Source: Rhizomys pruinosus (Eukaryota > Chordata > Mammalia > Rodentia > Spalacidae). Taken from it: a DNA stretch of 64,000 nucleotides. Numbering within the stretch: position 1 is the stretch's first letter; each line of letters starts with the position of its first letter. The DNA lies in contig VZQC01006876.1 of assembly GCA_009823505.1 (NCBI GenBank), positions 1,535,062 to 1,599,061 on the forward strand. Direction: 5' to 3'. The position numbers and the translations under genes are program-made. Shown here piece by piece: positions 22,195-34,675 of this stretch. The notes below the pieces were generated by a model. That model saw nothing but the letters and a program-made list of their open reading frames with translations, made no database searches and had not been told where the DNA came from.

Positions 22195-22984
22195 GCTGAC
22201 ACATCTCTATAGCTCACATTCTCTGTAAACAGCAGAGTTCTCTTACAGTGCTCTAGGGTCTGTAGATGGAGAACATGCAAAATTGGCTTGGAATGTGTAT
22301 TCATCTGAATGTGAAAATTTACATTAGTCAATTACTCAGATAAATGTTTTGGTTCATTAACTTAAATGGAATGCCAGCAGTTTCCAAGCATGTTATCTGG
22401 CTAAGAGATTTCTGTTTGTTTATTTTTAAATGTTCAATCATTGGACTGCCTGGATTTGAGACCATGCAATAAATAGCCAACCAGAATTTGCAGGCCAGGA
22501 GATGGGGGCAGGGAGGTGGGGGGGGGCTGCCATGGCAATGTTAAAAACAGACTCAGTGCATACCCTCTGTCTGGGCCTGACTCGCTGCCATGTATAAGTG
22601 TGAACATGAGCAGCTCCAACTCCAAGCACATTTGTGGGCAGACCATGGCTCCCAGCACTTGTTCTGCGGACTGTCTTGTAAAATGGGATTACCTTATGAT
22701 GAGGACCAACTCTGGTTGGTCAAGACTCAGGAGTCACTTAAGAATGACCTAAGTATCACTTCACTCCAATTCCTGAGACATTTTTGAGCATCCACTCATG
22801 CCCCTCATTGACATGGGCCCTCTAAACAATGGATAATCCGCTTAGACCAAGGGATCAGAACATTAAAAGACTGACTTCTAAAACATGGAGTTTCACCTTC
22901 TGGAAAGCATACTACTTTCCCAGGCATTTAAGAGAATAGTCTTTTTATTTGAGGTAGTGAATGTGGAATAGAATGTGTTAAAGG

Positions 22985-23205
22985 AGCCATTTGCTTTTTG
23001 TAAATTTGTATTGAATTTTTCTATATTTCATACAGAACATCTCAATCACCTTTTTACCTCCTTCCCCATTGGCCGCCCACCAGACATTCTGTCACTTTTG
23101 TTAATGCCTATCCTGTCAAGTTAGTGTCCCCAGACACCTGTTGGTGCAAGTTCATCCACTGGGGTCTAGTCAGCCTATCTTGGAGTCCCTTCCTTTAAGA
23201 AGATC
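22985..23205 (-). repeat. old L1 3' UTR fragment (antisense)
   Basis: 'tttgtattgaatttttctat' followed by the C-rich block and 'caagttagtgtccccagaca' and 'gcaagttcatccactggggt'. Matches in layout the antisense pieces at 37,315 and 38,039. Confidence 0.6.
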
Positions 23206-23464
23206 ATCCATTTGCTTTTTAAAATTAACGGACATCTTAGAACAGTTTTAGATTTGCAGATAAAATTTTAAAGCACTGAAAGAATCGTCATCTGCCCCCA
23301 CACCCAGCACCCTGTATTATTAATATGTATCAATCTACTGTATCCATTACGATTTATGAATCAACAGTGATGTATTAGTATAACTGAAGTTCATACTTTA
23401 CCCCATGTCCTAGTTTCAACCTACAGCCCTTTTCCTGTTCCAGGAGCCCATATGGGGTCTATAA

Positions 23465-23770
23465 ATATTGGTTAGTTACTTTGTCACTGTGACAAGACCC
23501 TTGACATAAATAAAGAGAGAAAGATTTCTTTGGGCTTCTGGTTTCCAAGGTGTGTGCCCATCATAGTGGGGAGGGAATGGCAGAACAGAGCAGATTCCGT
23601 GACAACCAGGAAGCAGATGGAGAGAACGCCTGTGCATTCTGGCCTTTGTCCTTCTCCTCTTTCCACTACACTCAAGTCCCCAGCCTCTGTGATGGTGTTC
23701 CCCTCCCATTCAAGGCGGGTCTTCTTCTCTTAGTTAATCTCTGGCAACACCTCCAGAGATGCACTCAGAG
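23465..23770. repeat. old rodent interspersed repeat (LTR-like)
   Basis: 'ttactttgtcactgtgacaa' followed by 'agatttctttgggcttctgg' and a GC-richer second half; similar in layout to 14,725-15,070. The stretch 23,771-24,996 is unique with no feature recognised. Confidence 0.45.
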
Positions 23771-25023
23771 GTGAGCTTCGCTAATCTAGTTGTTTCTCAA
23801 TTCAGTAAAACCATCCTGCTGCATTGTCAGTCGTCGCATCTCCTTAAGCTCTGCTGGGCTGTGACAGTTTCTCAGACCTCCTCAGTTTTTATGAGCCTCG
23901 CGGTCTCAAGGAACATTGATCAGGTGTGGTGTAGGAATCTCTCAATTGGGATTTGCTGAGTAGTTTCCTCACGGTTAGACAGGGGCTGTGGTGTGGGGGA
24001 CATTGCCCACAAAGGCGAAGCACATGGCATCATGACTAATCACAGGTGTCTGGTTTTCATCTGTGGGAAGATGAATGCCCCCAAACATTTGACTCTCTGC
24101 AGAAGATGGTCTAGGAGGCATCAGTCAGATCCACAAGACCCTTGATCCATTTCCTGGACTGTGGTCAGGCTCTCACTTTCCTTGAATAGTTTATAGACCA
24201 GAACATTTGTCATGCATCATGGTCTTTCACCAGTAAACATCATTTGCAGCATTAGCATTAAATATTTAAAATGTACAGAGTCTGTGAGTTATCTTGCAAA
24301 GAATATAATTTCAACCTCAGTCTGGAAAGATGGATCAATAATGATTTACCCATGAGTGAGAAATTTCAGCATTGAATGCTTCAAGGAAAAGATGAATCTT
24401 TCTGTTTATTGACTTGGTGATTTTACATCTTAAATTTTGGTGCCACATATTAGTAACTATAGGTATGCTTATTTTTTGCTCATTGCTGGTGTGGTAAAGA
24501 ACATCTATATTTATAATGAGCATCTATATTTATAATGAACATCTATATTTACATATTATACCTCATTAATAATCCTACAGTTCAGTTATGACTATTTGCA
24601 TATTGCCGATGAGGAAGTAGATGGTCTGAGAGACCTTGTGGCATGAATGATGAATGATGGATTAAAATGCCTGAATGGAGCCATGCTCTGCCGATTATAC
24701 ATCCCATTCCTTCAGGGGTTAATTAAGATATGTTTTGAGAGGATATAGGTAGATTTTTCTGTCATACCTGAACTATCTCCATTAGTGGTACAAGACTCTG
24801 AGTTTTCTAAAACATCCAGGCTTCAAGAATCTTTTAAAAATAGGTAAGGTTGTATGGTAACAGACATTTCCATAGTCTTTCATGCTTAATTAAAAAAAAA
24901 ACTTTACACCTATTCATTAATTCTAAATTTAGGCAATTTTTCTTGCTTTTTTGAATAGAGATATTTAAATATATCTTTATTTAAATGTCTTTAAAAATCT
25001 GTAGGAATTGTCCAGAGTGTCAA

Positions 25024-25187
25024 ATACTTACCTGGCAGGGGAGATACCATGATCACGAAGGTGGTTTTCCCAGGACAAGACTCATCCATTGCACTCCTGA
25101 TGTGCTGACCCCTGCGATTTCCCCAAAGGCGGGAATCTCGACTGCATAATTTGTGGTAGTGGGGGACTGCCTTTGTGTTCTTCCCTG
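25024..25187 (+). pseudogene. retroposed U1 snRNA pseudogene, full length
   Basis: 164 bp, the same length as U1. It begins with the 5' splice-site-recognition end 'atacttacctggcagg', continues through the stem-loop I region 'ataccatgatcacgaagg', 'gctgacccctgcgatttccc' and the Sm-site region 'cataatttgtggtagtgg', and ends near 'ttccctg'. Substitutions include loss of CpGs (for example 'aagactcatcc' and 'ctttgtgttc' where functional U1 keeps CpG-bearing stems). A 10-base A run follows at 25,191-25,200, and the whole is bounded by a direct repeat of about 29 bp (24,997-25,025 and 25,200-25,228, two mismatches). These are marks of L1-mediated retroposition. There is no sign of the U1 upstream promoter elements, so it is very unlikely to be transcribed as U1. 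Confidence 0.93.
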
Positions 25188-25326
25188 AGGAAAAAAAAAA
25201 TCCGTAGGAGTTGTCCAGAGTGTCAAATGAGGGTAAGTTTAATAATAGAGATGAATAGAAAAATGTTTCATTGTGATCAATATTTTATCAGTATGAAAAT
25301 AGTTACTACATATGTGAATACAGAAG

Positions 25327-25345
25327 AGCCATCTCTCCAGCCCTG
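25327..25345 (-). repeat. short SINE head fragment
   Basis: Only the antisense tRNA-related head 'gccatctctccagccc' is present. The flanks do not continue the SINE. The sequence from 25,346 to 26,670 is unique with no gene recognised. Confidence 0.5.
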
Positions 25346-26674
25346 AGGAAAGTATTTCTAAGCAGACTTAGGACATTATGGGCAGGAAGAGCCATAGTTT
25401 ACTGAAAACTTGTTAGATTGGATAACATTGCCCCATAACCTCAATCCAACATGCTCCAGGAAATTCCAAGACATCAAATACATGGAAATCATATGAAATC
25501 ATTCTTCATGAATATATTAAAATAATTGTTCCAGATCTGATTAATCTTTTCTTTAATTTCTTTATCACATGCTAAATGGCATAAGATGAAAAGCACGAAT
25601 GATCATTATTACATACAATGTTCTTATATTATGAACTTCAAATTTTGTTCTCCGACTCTAACCCATTTGGCAAGAAAAAGTCATCTCAAGAGTCTTTTAA
25701 GGCTTCATCCCTAACTGAGCAAAGGTCCATTTAAGGAAAGACTGATTTCTAACAAGTTCAAATAATCGGATCTTCTAGAGACGTCTTATGTCTGTTTTGC
25801 TGATGACAGTCACCCACTCAGTGCAGTCATTACACTCAGCCTCAGAGGTAAACACACTATCTTCAGAAGTAATCACTGATAAAGAAATAGCAGTTTGTAC
25901 TGCTTTGTGATGGGTGGACCCACATAGGGACCCTGAGGTCCCCAACAGAAAATGAAGCTTGCAACAACAAAGGTGAAGTTCCTCTGTCTGCATCCAAGGC
26001 CTGAATTAGCACACCATACATAGTGCCACTGTTCTTGTACCCTATTTAGAACATTGCCCCTTTGGCTTTTGGTGAACTATTTTAGAAGTTTAAATTCATC
26101 TGATATCTTACAGGTATTCAGCCCAAGTTTAGTTTGGAAAATAATAACTCCAGACACACCTAAGACAAAAAGGATGAAAATAGCCTACGAGTCCAGAGTT
26201 CTGAAAAGCCATCCAAAGAATCCTTGGTTATCATGCTGGTTAATATAATTTAAAGTAGAAAACGTGATTCCCCAGAAATACCTCAGTAGAAATGCTTTCT
26301 CAGACAGAAATTTCATATTAAACTCCATGAATAATCCTCATGTTAAATACCAGGAATAATCAGAAAATAGTAATAAGTAACGCAGTCATAGGAAATAAAT
26401 CATCAAAGTACTGTAGCCTGGTTAGACACAACAAGTGCTTTCAATAGCAGCAAGTTCTGGAAATAGCAGCAGGATTCAGCCCATTTGTACTTACAGTCTA
26501 GTCTGTGGGTTCTTGGTCATGCAATGCAGTCATTTCAGTAACCTCTACTCATAAAAGTAGAGCTCTGTGGTACAACAAGAGGCTGTCAGGACATATTTCA
26601 ACATGGCATTTATTTTCCAATCATTTATGTAATTTATATGGACTAGCACATACCAAGTTTTATTTTATCTTAAA

Positions 26675-26702
26675 TTATTATTACTATTATTATTATTATT
26701 AA
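26675..26702. repeat. (ATT)n tract
   Basis: About nine imperfect ATT units at the tail of the antisense B3 that follows, probably grown from its A-rich tail. Confidence 0.85.
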
Positions 26703-26842
26703 TTTGCAGGGAGGGCATTGTGGAGGTCAGAGGACAACTTCAGGAGTCAGTTCTCTTTCCAACATGGGATCCAGAGATCAAACTCAGATTGTCAGGCTTA
26801 TGTGGCAAGTGCTTTGATCCATTGCATCATCTCACCAGCCCA
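26703..26842 (-). repeat. B3 SINE, old
   Basis: Antisense: 'gtggaggtcagaggacaact', 'aggagtcagttctctttcca', ending 'catctcaccagccc'. The next stretch 26,843-27,429 is unique and AT-rich. Confidence 0.8.
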
Positions 26843-27441
26843 GCACACACCAAGTCTTAAACAGCAATAGCAAACCTCAATTACCACAACTTGGTTAGGC
26901 CTTCGAAACTCTAATTTCTCATTTGGATGAATCATAATATCTTTGATCAAATATCCGGATACAAACATTTTCAAGGTTCTTATCTCCTATATATTTACAA
27001 CACTCCTTTTATACCAAGAATTAGCCTTAGACAACATAAGGGGAAATTTTCTAGGTTAAGCTAAGAGCATTTTTTCCCAAGCATTCTAGTTTAGTGGGTA
27101 GCTTTTGCTTATCAAAGAATAACTTTAAACTACTTATGAATCTTCTATCACTATATTACTGATGTATGACACTGGGTTTCATAGATACTTGACTATCAAT
27201 AGTCAAGGGATAAATAAGTAAAAATGGAGAAGGAGTTTATTTGAGAGTTGGAACTTAATTATCTAGTCCTATCTTCAATCCCCAGATTTCCTGTAGCAAT
27301 GAGTCAGCTTCTGAGCCAACGAGACCAGGCACTTCAGTTTTTAAAGAGAGTTAGCGTTAGCAGGGTAGTCTCATTTTATAATAAAATCATGAATGGCAAC
27401 AGCAGAGAAAAATGGAAAACATGGTTTAAAGAACAATAGCA

Positions 27442-27671
27442 GGGCTGGAGAGATGGCCTAGCGGTTAAGAGCACCGACTGCTCTTGCAGAAGGTCTGGGT
27501 TCAATACCCAGCACCCACATGGCTTCTGAGAACCGTCTTTAACTCCAGCTCCAGGGGAATCTGACACCCTCTTCTGACCTCCGCGGCATTGCACAACACG
27601 GGTGCACAGATCTGCATGCAGACAGTACATTCATACACATGAAAAATAATAAATAAATAAAATTAAAAAAA
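27442..27671 (+). repeat. B3/B2-type SINE without internal duplication
   Basis: Full length: head 'gggctggagagatggcctag', 'ctccagctccaggggaatct', and a poly-A tail. Flanking direct repeats 'agaacaatagca' (27,430-27,441) and 'agaataatagca' (27,672-27,683). It lacks the doubled 'ctccaattccagg' segment seen in other copies. Confidence 0.95.
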
Positions 27672-27683
27672 AGAATAATAGCA

Positions 27684-28509
27684 ACTATTTTATGAATGAG
27701 AACCCTAGCTCTGAATTGTGAAGCCACACCCGCAAAACATAGTACTGGGTCAGGAATTTTGAAATTCAGAGCTCTTCAAAGTGGAGAGATATTAAATTGT
27801 AGGGACATGCATGTCTCTCTAGTGTAACTCTCTGCCCTTGATCACATTCATATGTGGGTCATACAGCATTTCAGCAGTCACACTCTTCATATTCTTGGGT
27901 CTCCATTTCTCCATTCTCCAACAAATTTCTGGTCTTCTTCAAACTTTTCATGCTGAACCACTGAGAAGTTCAACAAGTGTCCATGGAGCCACTCATGTGC
28001 ACCCCACATGGTGAGGACACGTAGCTGTGAAGAAGATAGTTTTAAATTATTCTCTGAGGACATGAAGCCTGAGGAAGTGTTCTGTGTTCTCCTGGGGCAG
28101 AGCTCACTCTATTTCTCATCTCAGTTCCAGTGGCTTGAGGAGACAAGTTTTGTTCTCTCCTCAAACTCTGTTAATTTGAAATGACTCTGACCATTAGCCA
28201 CACTGACTACTCTCAATGCTCAGAAGCCACACTGATTCTCTGATGCTGTGCTGCCAGCTGGTTCAAGTCCAGCCATGTGCACAGTGAAGAGAAGAAGCAT
28301 TGCGCCAGGCTGGTAATTGTCTGGGCATGCTGATGTAGGTGGTAGCATGTCTCCTTGTGCAGAAGTTGCCCATACTTAGATCCATTGCATCTTGTCACTT
28401 CCTCAACCCACAAAAATATTTACTGAAATGCAGATTACAAACAGCATAGATGGTAAAGAAAACTTCTTCCAGTAAGAAGTTCCCATTCCATGGCTGATAT
28501 CAAGGAAAC
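27684..28509. other. unique sequence, no gene seen
   Basis: No repeat or convincing open frame recognised. Confidence 0.45.
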
Positions 28510-28690
28510 CAAGCAAATGCTAATCAGGATACGGGGATCAAAGACTCCTTACACTGCGGGTAGAAACACAAACCATTACAGCTACTATGAAAGTCAGTAA
28601 GGAGGTTCCTCGGAAAACCTAAAAAAAGAATAACCATGTGATTCAGCCATAACACCACTGGTTGTGTGCCTGAAGGACTCTAAGCCAAGA
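28510..28690 (+). pseudogene. very old L1 ORF2 3' fragment
   Basis: Decayed counterpart of 7,500-7,640: 'cactgcgggtagaaacacaa', 'cagctactatgaaagtcagt', 'gtgattcagccataacacc'. Stops and substitutions throughout. Confidence 0.65.
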
Positions 28691-28865
28691 CAAGTGTGTC
28701 AAGTTGACACTAAAGCTATCCAGCACAGTATCACATATTTGAAATGAAATATAATGAAATTCAATGTTGTGTAATTAATATATACTAATAAAGGAAGGAG
28801 TTCCTATTTCAGAGAGAAAGAATTGGAGAGGAGATTGCATGCACAGACATATACACAGACACAGA

Positions 28866-28891
28866 CACACACACACACACACACACACACA
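28866..28891. repeat. (AC)n microsatellite
   Basis: Thirteen AC units following an imperfect CAGACA stretch. Confidence 0.93.
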
Positions 28892-28929
28892 TCATAGAGC
28901 TACTATTGTGAACAAGAAAATATAAAATA

Positions 28930-29140
28930 GGCTGTGATGAGATGGCTCAGCATTTAACAGCACTGGCTGCTCTTGCAGAGGACCCAAGTTTGGTTCCCAG
29001 CACCTACATGGTGACAAACTGCCCTTAACTACAGTTCCAGGGGATCTGACACCTTCTGGCCTCTTTGGGCATTACATGGCACAGGTAGACTTACATTCAG
29101 GCAATACGTTCATATAAATAGGGTAGGCAGAAAGTAAAGG
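28930..29140 (+). repeat. B3-type SINE, old
   Basis: 'gatgagatggctcagcattt', 'cactggctgctcttgcagag', 'acagttccaggggatctgac', 'gcaatacgttcatataaa'. Diverged, no internal duplication. Confidence 0.85.
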
Positions 29141-29149
29141 CAGGGATCT

Positions 29150-29232
29150 TCTTTTTTTTTTGGTCTCTTCAAGGCAGGGTCTCCCTGTAGCCCCAGCAGA
29201 CCTGGAACTCACTCTGTAGACCAGGCTGATCT
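29150..29232 (-). repeat. B1 SINE, truncated
   Basis: Antisense: T run, 'gcagggtctccctgtagccc', 'ctctgtagaccaggctgat'. Ends abruptly, so the 5' half is lost. Confidence 0.85.
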
Positions 29233-32200
29233 TCTGAGTCCAGCTATCTTCTCCAACCTCATCATTTCTACCTCAACCCAATATACCAACATAGTTCACC
29301 TCCATTATTTCAAGAATTCCCAACTTAGCCCTTTCAGTCTGTTTACTAGCCCAGCCAGATCAAGGCACTCCTCTGTGCACTTACTCTAGACTGGCCAGCA
29401 GGACCCACTCTGAGAAAGTGAGCTTTGATCTGAGAATTAATAAAGCAAAGAAGCCAGCTGTATAGAAATCTAGGAGAAGAGGATTCCAGGTGCAGAACCT
29501 CTAACCACAGAGACCATGAGGGAACACTGCCTGACATCTTGCAGCAACCTGAAAGAAGGGAGAGAAGTTGTAGCAAAGTGAATGAAGAGAAATGAGGCCA
29601 GGTAGTGAAGAATCCAGATCACACAGTCTTGCAGTCCTTGGGAATGGTTTTAAATAGTCTGCTGAGTTAGGTAAGATCTTTGTAGGAATTGAACAGAAGA
29701 ATAACTGGGTCTGATTTAGGCTTCAGAATAACCACTCTGGCTGGGCTAGTAAACAGACTGATAGGACTAAGAGGGGAGGTAACGAGACCATTTGGTGACT
29801 AGTGAAATAATATGGGTAAACTCTATAAAGGGAGAAACTGTTTCGAAGTTGCATGCTAGTTGCTTTCTATGACTTTCCAACCACCTTTTGAGATCTTGTT
29901 TCCTGTGGTCACTCAGCAATAAAGTTCTGGATTTCCATGCATCCTCTCAAGACTCATCAGGCCTCAGAAATCTATTTTGAAAATGAAACAATTTCAAAAC
30001 TCTATAGGTAGAGGGACACAGGAGAGAGGCTGTAAATGTGAACAGGGAAGATCACTAGTCCCTGCTGTCAGCCTGTAAGACTCTCCCCTGCAGGAGGGGC
30101 ATCCCAGGCTGTGGAGTGGGTACTTGCAGCCATCTGGAGGTTTCCCTTGATCAGTGCCTCTTTGGAATGCAAACACATTGGCAGGAACAGAGCTGAGCCA
30201 TACATGCAGAAAATTGAATGTGTCCATTGATCCAGAAAGTCAGAATAAATTCTGGTTCTTGTTAGCACAGCAATTACTCCTCATGGTCAGTGGAGCATTG
30301 GAATAGGATGACTGTGGTGCCACTTGTCTTTCTCCCCTGTGCTCTCCAAACATGAAACACATCCAGACTGGCACGGAACAAACCTCCTTAATTTTCACTC
30401 ACCACCTGCTTCAAATTAGGAGACGGGCTGAGAAGATGGAACAGCATGGTGGTGGCATTTAATTCCAAGATCCCCCCACCCCATGGCTACCATTCAACAT
30501 TAGCCAAGCCCTTTCAAAGAATATGAATATTGCCTGGGCATCTGCTGTCTTTACATTATCCCAATCATCACAAGGAGATTTCCAGTGGTCTGACTCGAAG
30601 AGGCACAGATAATTCACACATATGTATAGTGTTTCTACAGTAGCCACGAGCCAAGTGGGCAATGGATTGAATCTACAGCCAAGATCCAGTAAAGCCAAGT
30701 CACAATGAAAGACCTATCACCATGCTTGAGGTAAGGCCTCAACAGAATCATGTGTGATCAGTTTCCCTTCAAAGGTACCCAGAGGACACTGGTGCTGCCA
30801 GTCTAAATGTATCATTCTAAACCTCTTTAGGTAAAATGCTTCAGACTGTGTACTTTGACCAGAGTGATTAGACAGGTATTTCACACTCATACTTAGCCAG
30901 TTGAGGTTTAGAGGATGATGTGAATTGAGTCTTCCACTCTCTCCATGCAGTTCAGTGCTCTCAGTTGGCACATCGACTACAGTTTATTTCATCATCATAG
31001 TGAAACCTGTTGGGAAACACCAGTTCCCCATTTAATAGTGAACACTGAACAAAGGGAGAAAGCATTTCAGCACACAGAGCTCCTAACCACTCTCCTCTGT
31101 TACTCTCCCGTATTGTACAGCCACAGCTTTGCCTAGCCACATGTGTGAAGAGAAATTTACTCTCCTTTCTTCTCATGAGCATCAGGATCTCCACTTAAAC
31201 TGGGTTTCTCAATATTGACAGTAATGATTTGGGCAAATCTTATTCTAGGGATTCCTGTATATCAAGGGGGTGTTTAACAGCATTCCAGACCTCTACTCAA
31301 AACCCCAGGTGTGATGACTCAAAACATCTCCACACATCACTTATTGCCACCTGGAGGTAAAATCACCTCCAGATTGAGAATTTCTGCCTTAGAAGATGAA
31401 TACTAATTGAACAACATAGAATGTTTCAGTTATAGCATATAGTGGAGTGACCTGAGCACCTGTGTGACCATCCAGTTTATCATTGAAGGCACCAAAACCA
31501 TGACATTGAATACTTGATTCGAATAACAGAGGTGAATAGCACAGCTAACATGTGGGACCAGGACTTTGGACTATTCCCTGGCCACAATAGAGCTTGGGAA
31601 TGGCAAAGAAATTATCCCTGACTATAGGAAGAAAAGCAAAATGAATATCATTCAAACGTATCCCATTAAGTCTAAAAGGGCACTTTCTATACCTACAGCC
31701 ACACTTACTTTTTTATAAGCCTATACAAGCTCCTGTGAAGCTAGGTAAGTTAACAAATCAATGTATGATTTATTTATGAGGTGCTAGAGCAGCCAAATGC
31801 AGAGACAGAAAGAACGGTGGTTTCCAGGGTCTGAGGCAGGAACAAGAAGCTGGTTAACTGTAAGTAGGAAGTATTCCAATACATGGTAAGGTCTGTGAGA
31901 TTAAGCTTTTGCCCTCTAGGATGTGGGTATAGCTCAGACATCCAGTGCCTGCCTATCATATGTGGCTTCTAACATGAAACAGGAATCAGTAGAACAACCA
32001 CAGGCTCACTCTCAGTCATTCACTTAACTGATGAATATTTACTGAATCCTTAGCGGGAACCAAACAAAACAGAATGATCTGGGCCCACGTGCAACTCAAA
32101 TGTCTGGAACTATGGTAAAGTATACTCTGGCTTCCTGTTTACTGCAGCACAGGCTTGGGGAGTTTTGTGACACTGATCTGTCCTTTCGTGTTGATGTTTT

Positions 32201-32904
32201 ACTAAGAGCAGGTTCATGAAGTTCAAGGCTGCAGCCCATATACTCTGCCTCTCAGCACTTGGCTTCCCCACCTCCCTCTGTGTTCACTCTCATATTGTCC
32301 ACTCTCACCGTTATATGACATTATTTCTGTTTTAAAAAGTATTGTTCCAACATTCAGTTATGGCCAACTGGTTCTGGAATCCAACTCTCGAAACACTAAC
32401 AAAATAAAATTCAAGGATTCTTTTTAGTGAAATAGAAACCACATGGATTGCACTGGTAAGTTTGGTAATTAACCAAGGCACGTTCTGTATGATCTCACTG
32501 ATTAACTGTTAGCAATCATGTTAAATATAAAAATTTAAATAAAAAATAACCATATGGAGTTCATTAAATGAATAGTCTCTTTTGTGTCCTGTGGAAATAG
32601 AAAATCTGTTTCTTAAGGCACTATCATGTTGCCTTTTGGCCCTATTTTGCCATCATTGACTTGTTAGCAATAGACTGGTTGACAAACTCACCTTGTATGA
32701 ACTTTCTCAGTGGCCTGGAACAATAGCTTCTTACCATATATACTCTGTATGAATGAATGAAGAAATGACCTTGTAAAAACACTCATTGTCCACAGTCACA
32801 TTTCATCAATTCAGTCTAAGACTTTTTCAGAAAGAAAAAAGGAGGCCTCTATACACAAAATTATTTCCAATTATACTTTTCAAAAATCAGTTGTTTCAAG
32901 TTTC
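29233..32904. other. 3.7 kb of unique sequence, no gene established
   Basis: The longest stretch in the window without a recognised repeat. Open frames are at most about 85 codons and overlap on opposite strands. No tRNA, snRNA or processed pseudogene noticed. It may hold conserved noncoding elements, which cannot be judged without an alignment. Confidence 0.45.
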
Positions 32905-33490
32905 GGTAATGCTGGGGAGGTTGTGGGGGAAGGGGGACACTCATCCACTGCTGGTGGGAATGTAATCTCATACAACCACTATGGAAAACAGTATGGAGAA
33001 CACTTAAAAGACTCAAAATGAGCCTACCACCTGACCAAGTCAAACCACTCCTGGGTATATACCCACAAGACTCATCCTACCACAAAGAAGGTATATATTC
33101 ATATTTTAGAGTAATATAAAGTTAAAGGGAAAAATGTGAATTCCTAAACATATTTTGGAATTAACATACAGTTTCTTTTTGGAGGTCATAATTTTGGTAC
33201 ATATGTGATGTTTATATAGGCATATTTTGAAGCAATACACATGGGAGGGAACAACAACAACATAAGGACTAGGTCAAAGAACTGACTGATACAGTTAAAT
33301 TCTTCCCAAAACAATAAACCTCTCCAGAGAAAAACTTTAAAAAGACTGAGAGGAAGATGCAGGACATGTATGGCAGAATGCAGAACAAGGGTGGGGTGGG
33401 GCATAGAGAAAGGGGACTATGTCTAAATTGGACTGAAAAATGATGTATGGAATACACAACATCAGTAAAAGTATTTTATTTTAAAAAATG
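32905..33490 (+). pseudogene. L1 3' end (sense) with internal deletion
   Basis: Two L1 parts in sense order: ORF2 C-terminal sequence at 32,905-33,092 ('ctggtgggaatgtaatctca', 'gggtatatacccacaaga') joined to 3' UTR at 33,093-33,490 ('aacaataaacctctcc', G-rich tract, 'ggaatacacaacatcagtaa'). The ORF2 end present at 7,690-7,935 is missing, so a few hundred bases were deleted. Confidence 0.8.
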
Positions 33491-33649
33491 AAATCCACAT
33501 TTTCCCAGTTGATGTGCAACAGTCTTGGAAGCAAGTATCAGAATTTATTCTTGCTACATTCTAAGATTTATTTAGCCAAATACAGGTGGGGTGAACAGAT
33601 GTCAAATTTAAAAACAAAACCCAAAAAGATCTAATAACTTTAGGGCAGT

Positions 33650-34130
33650 CAGAAAACCGAGATTATGGCTTTCTTTAAGGTAGATGTAATGAGGCGTACA
33701 GAAGCCTGGGCGGACCTCCCTCCTGTGAAGGAGCAACAAGAGCTGCATTATCCTGGTACTATCCCCCGCAAGCAGCCCTTGAACCCAACAAGCAGCGTGC
33801 GCTCTGTGGCGGAAGGCAGCCCCTTGCTCATGACCCGGAGCTTAATAAACCATCTCAGCAACAGCGGCGTCCCATCATTCTATGTTTTTTCCGAGCCACC
33901 GCATCAGGAAAGGCGCCCTGGCCCAGTCTCTCCCACTCCAAAGCTTTATGAGCCATTATCCTTTGTGACTTCAAGGTGAAATCGCAGCAAGCAGTAAAAA
34001 CTGCTCATTTCCTACTGTTTCTCACATAACAGGCAAATTTATTTCCCATATAAAACAGGAATCACAGGTGTAAATGCCACCCACGCAGCTATTTCACTGC
34101 GGGGCCCACCCCTGAAAACGAGAACACAGT
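33650..34130. other. unique CpG-bearing segment with a 104-codon open frame
   Basis: Repeat-free block with locally high CpG (for example 'gcagcgtgcgctctgtggcg', 'aacagcggcgtcccatc') inside otherwise CpG-poor DNA. A plus-strand frame from 33,665 to 33,979 is open for 104 codons with no low-complexity content; I do not recognise the predicted protein. It could be a conserved noncoding element, an exon of an undetected gene, or chance. Confidence 0.35.
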
Positions 34131-34195
34131 ATCCATGGGACATGTTTTACTATGGATTAACAAGTTTAAGTAAAAGCCAGAAACAAATTTGGTTC

Positions 34196-34350
34196 TTGCT
34201 TCCCTTCCCTTCCCATCCTTCCCTCTCTCCCTCCTTCCTTTTCTGCCCCCTCCTCCTTCCTTCCTTTGTTCTTTTCTTCCTTCACTCTCACTCCTTCTGG
34301 CCACTTTCCTCTCCTCCCTCTCTCCTCTTCCTTCTTCTCTTTCAATTTCT
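34196..34350. repeat. polypyrimidine low-complexity tract
   Basis: About 150 bases of C and T in imperfect CCTT/CTCC units. The Ser-Phe-Leu-Pro and Arg-Glu-Gly-Lys frames here are its translations. Confidence 0.9.
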
Positions 34351-34675
34351 CATGCTCACTTAGCTGCAAAAACTTAATCATAGAATGCTAATCAACAGTC
34401 CAAATAGCCAATTCTCCTTTATGGAGACAGTTAAGGAAATACCGTTTGGGACATTAGCTATGGATCAATAAGCGACCCCATTCTCATTCCAACAGAACAC
34501 CCTCTGTAGTCTGTATTTCTTCATGGAACTTTGCATCAGGCAGTCCTAGTCCAGGCACAGCTCAGCCACTAATTCACAGCTGGCTCTCTTCTCTTTACCT
34601 CCACAGTGGGAGCTTCTTGGTACAAGGTGTTCTTCATGTTCTGTGTGCACCTAATGCAAGCTATGTATGAAGGTT

